DNA of 38,670 bases from the NCBI GenBank assembly GCA_027019335.1, contig JALUWV010000083.1:1-38670 (forward strand), written 5' to 3'. Position 1 is the first letter of the stretch, and every line of letters starts with the position of its first letter. This stretch comes from Sulfurimonas sp. (lineage in GTDB: Bacteria; Campylobacterota; Campylobacteria; Campylobacterales; Sulfurimonadaceae). The notes under the pieces were generated by a model. The model was not told the origin of the DNA. It was given only the letters and a program-made list of their open reading frames with translations, and made no database searches. The position numbers and the translations under genes were made by a program. Positions 35,699 to 38,670 of the stretch are shown in pieces.

Positions 35699-36447
35699 TA
35701 AAATACCTCTGTGATATATCCATAATGATGTAAAATTGTTTTTGCTTTTTTACTCAATACAAAATCATAAAATTTTTGATACTCTTTTTTATTTGGCACA
35801 TTTTTTAGTAAAACGATACCTTGTTTGATAGGCATATAGAATTTTTTATCGACACTTACCCAATTTTTGTGCTGTTTGAAATGTGCCATTTTTGGACTGT
35901 AAAGAAGTGATTGAGCAATGATACCAATATCGGTGGCACGGAGTGTGTAGGAAAAAGTTTGTGCGATGGACTCTCCATATACAAATTTTGGAAGGAGTTT
36001 TTGGTAGAGCCTTGCGTTTTGTAAAGCCTCTTTTGCTGCTTTACCATAAGGAGCCGTATGAGGATTTGCGATGGCTATTCTATGGATATTGGCATTTTTT
36101 AGTAGGGCTAAACCTTGTGAAAAATCTCGCTCGCGGACACTTAAAAGGGCTAAGGCTCCTTTGGCATAAACCACTGGTTTTGTTGTCGCCACCCCTTGTT
36201 TATAGAGTGCATTTGGATATGCCATATTTGCAGACATAAAAAGCCCATAGGGTGCGCCGTTACTTATTTGTGCGGTTAATTTTCCACTACTCCCTAAGAT
36301 GACTCTGACATTTGTTTGGGGGTATTGTTTTTTAAAGGCTGTTTTTAAACTCTCTATCGCAAAACTTACATTTGCTGCTACTGCTATGGTTATGGTACTT
36401 GCATGGAGGGAAGCAATAAGAAGCGATGCAATGAGAAAAATTTTCAT
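35698..36447 (-). CDS. modA: ModA-type molybdate-binding protein
   Basis: The protein has 249 residues. The signal peptide MKIFLIASLLIASLHAS precedes a periplasmic type-2 binding protein of the ModA group, with ITIAVAANVSFAIESLKTAF, VILGSSGKLTAQISNGAPY and RIAIANPHTAPYGKAAKEAL. It should capture molybdate or tungstate for the permease encoded downstream. It starts eight bases after the porin gene. Confidence 0.92.
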   Translation of the reverse strand: MKIFLIASLLIASLHASTITIAVAANVSFAIESLKTAFKKQYPQTNVRVILGSSGKLTAQISNGAPYGLFMSANMAYPNALYKQGVATTKPVVYAKGALALLSVRERDFSQGLALLKNANIHRIAIANPHTAPYGKAAKEALQNARLYQKLLPKFVYGESIAQTFSYTLRATDIGIIAQSLLYSPKMAHFKQHKNWVSVDKKFYMPIKQGIVLLKNVPNKKEYQKFYDFVLSKKAKTILHHYGYITEVF

Positions 36448-36455
36448 AAATAGTC

Positions 36456-37898
36456 CTAAAAGAGGTAGTTAAACTCAAGTCGTGAATCGACATAGTTTGA
36501 GATGAAAAAAGTATCGTGAATAAACTCTCTATACCCTAAACGCAAGCGGTATTGGAATGCAGGGAGAGAAGGAAGATTTTGCACGATTCCTGCATAGTAA
36601 AACATACTATCTGCAACCAATTTCTGTTCATCGCCATCGATGTATAAAATAGAAGTTTGGATAAATGGTGTTTTGTAAATACCTGAGGCATTGGCTCCTT
36701 TGACAAGTTCTAAACGATACGACTTTGTGTTGGCTTGCCAGTTGTACATTCCCATCGAACGGGTGTAACCAGCTGTTGGAAAACCGCGCCAAGGAGTGAC
36801 TAAATCTGCTTTATCTAAGATGTTTGTATAGGCAAGACTCAGTTTATAATCTTCAAATCTTGTAACAACACGAGCAGCTATCATCTGTGCATCCAAAGAG
36901 TTAGGGTTTTTATAATCAGTTGTATTTCCTTTTATAGATGCACCTCCAACGGCTCCTGCTCCATTGTCAAACTGTTGTATATAGCGAAATCCAGGAGTGA
37001 TGGAAAAGTTTTTAAAGTTGAGTTTATAGTTGAGTTCACCCATGGTTTGTGAAAGAAGTTGGGGGACACTATAGGCAGCAAAATTAATTTTTAAATTTTG
37101 GATACTTTTGTTCATTATATCAAAAACAATGAGCGGTGAATCTGTGGGCTTTCCTGCAGCTACAAGGGCAGAGTAGGTTAAACCTTTGTGCATGGCACTA
37201 TCATCATTCTGTGTCCATTCTGGATGTGTGGCTGTGGATGAATTTGCATCGCCGACCATTAAAACAGAGTGACTCTTTTCATGGTCACGGAGTTTTTGTT
37301 TTGTGAGATAGGCAAAGATGATGTTTGACTTTGGGACATCTTGTGTTTTGAGGACAAAACCATCAAAGGTATTGGGTACCATCTTCGTGTCATTTGATTT
37401 TGTATAAAATGTATCAACAAGTTGGCGACCGAGTATGAAATGTGTTTGCGCATAAGTGTAGTTGAGGTTTGATTGCCCTAAAACAAAGAGATTTTGGGAA
37501 CCACCATTGACAAATTTCTCACGGCTAAGAGTATCTTTTGCCGCTTTGAGATGTGATATACTATTGAGGTTACTTTCCTTGAAAAAAGAGTGAGCAGCAT
37601 AGGCTCCAAGGTCGAAATCAAAACCGGAAAATCGAGCAGATTTGTAGATGAGTGAGACACCTGTTCCTGCGACAAGATTGTCTTCATGTCCACTATCTTC
37701 ATGGTCATAAGAGAAGTAGAAGTTATTGTTTCTCAGGCGACCGTAAAAGTCTCCTTGAGAGAACATTTGAGAAAAATTTGTAGTCGTTTTTTTCGCTTGG
37801 TAAAGTACCAGTCCATTTGCTTTTATGGCAGATTTTTGTGGTGTTTGTGCATAACTAAGTGTAAAGAGTAGTGTTGATAAAAATAGTTTTTGTAACAA
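36456..37898 (-). CDS. OprD-like outer-membrane porin
   Basis: The protein has 480 residues. Signal peptide LQKLFLSTLLFTLSYAQ, then a beta-barrel pattern with FILGRQLVDTFYTKSND (the G-R-Q motif of OprD-like porins) and a final strand ending NYLF. OprD-like porins are common in Campylobacterota. The start is TTG at 37898; no ATG or GTG is in frame upstream before a stop, and AGGA lies ten bases before it. It is the first gene of a tight run with modABC (eight-base gap to modA), so it may admit molybdate or a related anion. That role is inferred. Confidence 0.85.
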   Translation of the reverse strand: MLQKLFLSTLLFTLSYAQTPQKSAIKANGLVLYQAKKTTTNFSQMFSQGDFYGRLRNNNFYFSYDHEDSGHEDNLVAGTGVSLIYKSARFSGFDFDLGAYAAHSFFKESNLNSISHLKAAKDTLSREKFVNGGSQNLFVLGQSNLNYTYAQTHFILGRQLVDTFYTKSNDTKMVPNTFDGFVLKTQDVPKSNIIFAYLTKQKLRDHEKSHSVLMVGDANSSTATHPEWTQNDDSAMHKGLTYSALVAAGKPTDSPLIVFDIMNKSIQNLKINFAAYSVPQLLSQTMGELNYKLNFKNFSITPGFRYIQQFDNGAGAVGGASIKGNTTDYKNPNSLDAQMIAARVVTRFEDYKLSLAYTNILDKADLVTPWRGFPTAGYTRSMGMYNWQANTKSYRLELVKGANASGIYKTPFIQTSILYIDGDEQKLVADSMFYYAGIVQNLPSLPAFQYRLRLGYREFIHDTFFISNYVDSRLEFNYLF

Positions 37899-37910
37899 GT
37901 TGATAATGTC

Positions 37911-37943
37911 CTATAATGAATTTATTAAGTTCATATTATAGCA
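37911..37943 (-). promoter_or_regulatory. Porin-mod promoter with overlapping inverted repeat
   Basis: TGCTATAAT on the minus strand (37943-37935) is an extended -10 box about 37 bp before the TTG start. An imperfect inverted repeat (arms 37911-37920 CTATAATGAA and 37930-37941 TTCATATTATAG) covers this box and the expected start site. Its size and position fit an operator, perhaps for a ModE-like repressor of molybdate uptake. No modE is in the window. Confidence 0.45.
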
Positions 37944-38011
37944 AAGAAGAGCATATAAAAATATAAAACTTAAAATAACCTAAAAATAAGGTTTTTATAA
38001 GGTTTTATGGC

Positions 38012-38017
38012 TATACT
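38012..38017 (+). promoter_or_regulatory. Probable -10 box of rplM-rpsI
   Basis: TATACT lies 34 bp upstream of the L13 ATG, in an AT-rich context. A TSS near 38024 gives a leader of about 28 bases containing AAAGG. Confidence 0.45.
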
Positions 38018-38051
38018 TCCATCAACAAAAAATTACTGATAAAGGTTCAAA

Positions 38052-38474
38052 ATGAAATTTACTAAAATTGCATCTGCTGAACAAATCGATCAAAAATGGG
38101 TTTTGATTGATGCTGAGGGTAAAACATTTGGTCGTATGATTACTGAAGTAGCAACACTACTACGTGGTAAAAATAAGACTTGTTACACTCCAAACATTGA
38201 CTGTGGTGACTATGTAGTTATCATCAATGCTTCTAAAGCTAAATTTAACGGTTTAGGTAAAGTTGCAAATAAAGAGTATTTTTCTCATTCTGGTTACTTC
38301 GGTTCTACTAAGAGTGTTAAAATGACTGAGCTTTTAGAAAAAAATCCTGAGAAACTATATAAACTAGCAACTCGTGGTATGCTTCCTAAAACTAAGCTTG
38401 GTGCTAAAATGCTTAAAAAATTGAAAATTTATGCAGGTGCTGAACACCCTCACACTGCACAACTAGCTAAGTAA
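38052..38474 (+). CDS. rplM: 50S ribosomal protein L13
   Basis: The protein has 140 residues. It shows KWVLIDAEGKTFGRMITEVA, LLRGKNKTCYTPNIDCGDYV and RGMLPKTKLGAKMLKKLKIY, all diagnostic for L13. It is followed after 11 bases by rpsI, the conserved pair. Confidence 0.98.
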   Translation: MKFTKIASAEQIDQKWVLIDAEGKTFGRMITEVATLLRGKNKTCYTPNIDCGDYVVIINASKAKFNGLGKVANKEYFSHSGYFGSTKSVKMTELLEKNPEKLYKLATRGMLPKTKLGAKMLKKLKIYAGAEHPHTAQLAK

Positions 38475-38485
38475 GGATTTAGATA

Positions 38486-38670
38486 ATGGCAAAAACAATC
38501 TATGCAACAGGACGTCGTAAAGCGTCAATCGCAAAAGTATGGTTAACTCCAGGTTCTGGAAAAATTACAATCAATGGTCTTTCATTAGATGCATGGTTAG
38601 GTGGACTTGAAGCGAAAAAACTTCGTGTAAAACAACCTTTAGTACTTTCTAAATTAAACGAATCAGTTGA
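38486..38670 (+). CDS. rpsI: 30S ribosomal protein S9 (5' part, cut by window edge)
   Basis: The ATG at 38486 follows a GTAAGGATTT ribosome site. The 61 visible residues begin [20 protein letters not shown] and include [16 protein letters not shown], the S9 N-terminus. The rest lies beyond the window. Confidence 0.96.
   Translation, partial: MAKTIYATGRRKASIAKVWLTPGSGKITINGLSLDAWLGGLEAKKLRVKQPLVLSKLNESV

Overview
The window looks like chromosomal DNA from a free-living member of the Campylobacterota (Sulfurimonas/Sulfuricurvum/Sulfurovum-like; the genus is an inference). The DNA is AT-rich, and promoters are mostly recognisable by a TATAAT -10 box alone. It carries a MutS with a C-terminal HNH domain of the MutS7 type, an OprD-like porin, a CetB-like PAS protein, and the gene orders rpsF-ssb-rpsR and rplM-rpsI.

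Region 1 (1-14649) is a type I secretion and adhesion locus. The 3' part of a giant calcium-binding-type repeat adhesin enters from the left edge on the + strand. It faces a minus-strand array: TolC-like outer-membrane channel, LssB/LapB-type ABC transporter with an N-terminal C39-like domain, HlyD/LapC-type adaptor, and a LuxR-type regulator with a degenerate receiver. Then, after an inserted Rpn-family nuclease gene on the opposite strand, come a PAS protein, a roadblock/LC7-like protein, a SixA-type phosphohistidine phosphatase and a GAF/coiled-coil protein. A decayed copy of the luxR 3' end lies on the far side of the Rpn gene. This suggests that the Rpn gene entered a once-continuous array or a duplicated luxR. 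The SixA gene appears to start with ATT.

Region 2 (14650-22155) is a DNA-maintenance operon on the + strand: MutS7-HNH, SbcD, SbcC. It ends in a clear intrinsic hairpin shared with the convergent rpsF-ssb-rpsR operon (23541-22162).

Region 3 (23643-30429) starts with a divergent polysaccharide deacetylase and dprA. Next is a TetR regulator diverging from a three-gene export operon (LolA-like periplasmic protein, DUF1302-like outer-membrane protein, MMPL/RND transporter). A double palindromic operator lies between the TetR gene and that operon.

Region 4 (30413-37943) is a compact minus-strand array, possibly a single transcript: OprD-like porin, modA, modB, modC, a DUF2628 membrane protein, hemW-like, tatB, tatC, queA. 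The right edge holds rplM and the start of rpsI on the + strand.

The strongest candidates for something new are the adhesin/T1SS locus with its PAS-roadblock-SixA-GAF module and Rpn insertion scar, the MutS7-SbcDC operon, and the TetR-controlled LolA/OMP/MMPL exporter. No gene-free stretch exceeds 300 bases. I saw no tRNA, rRNA or CRISPR array.
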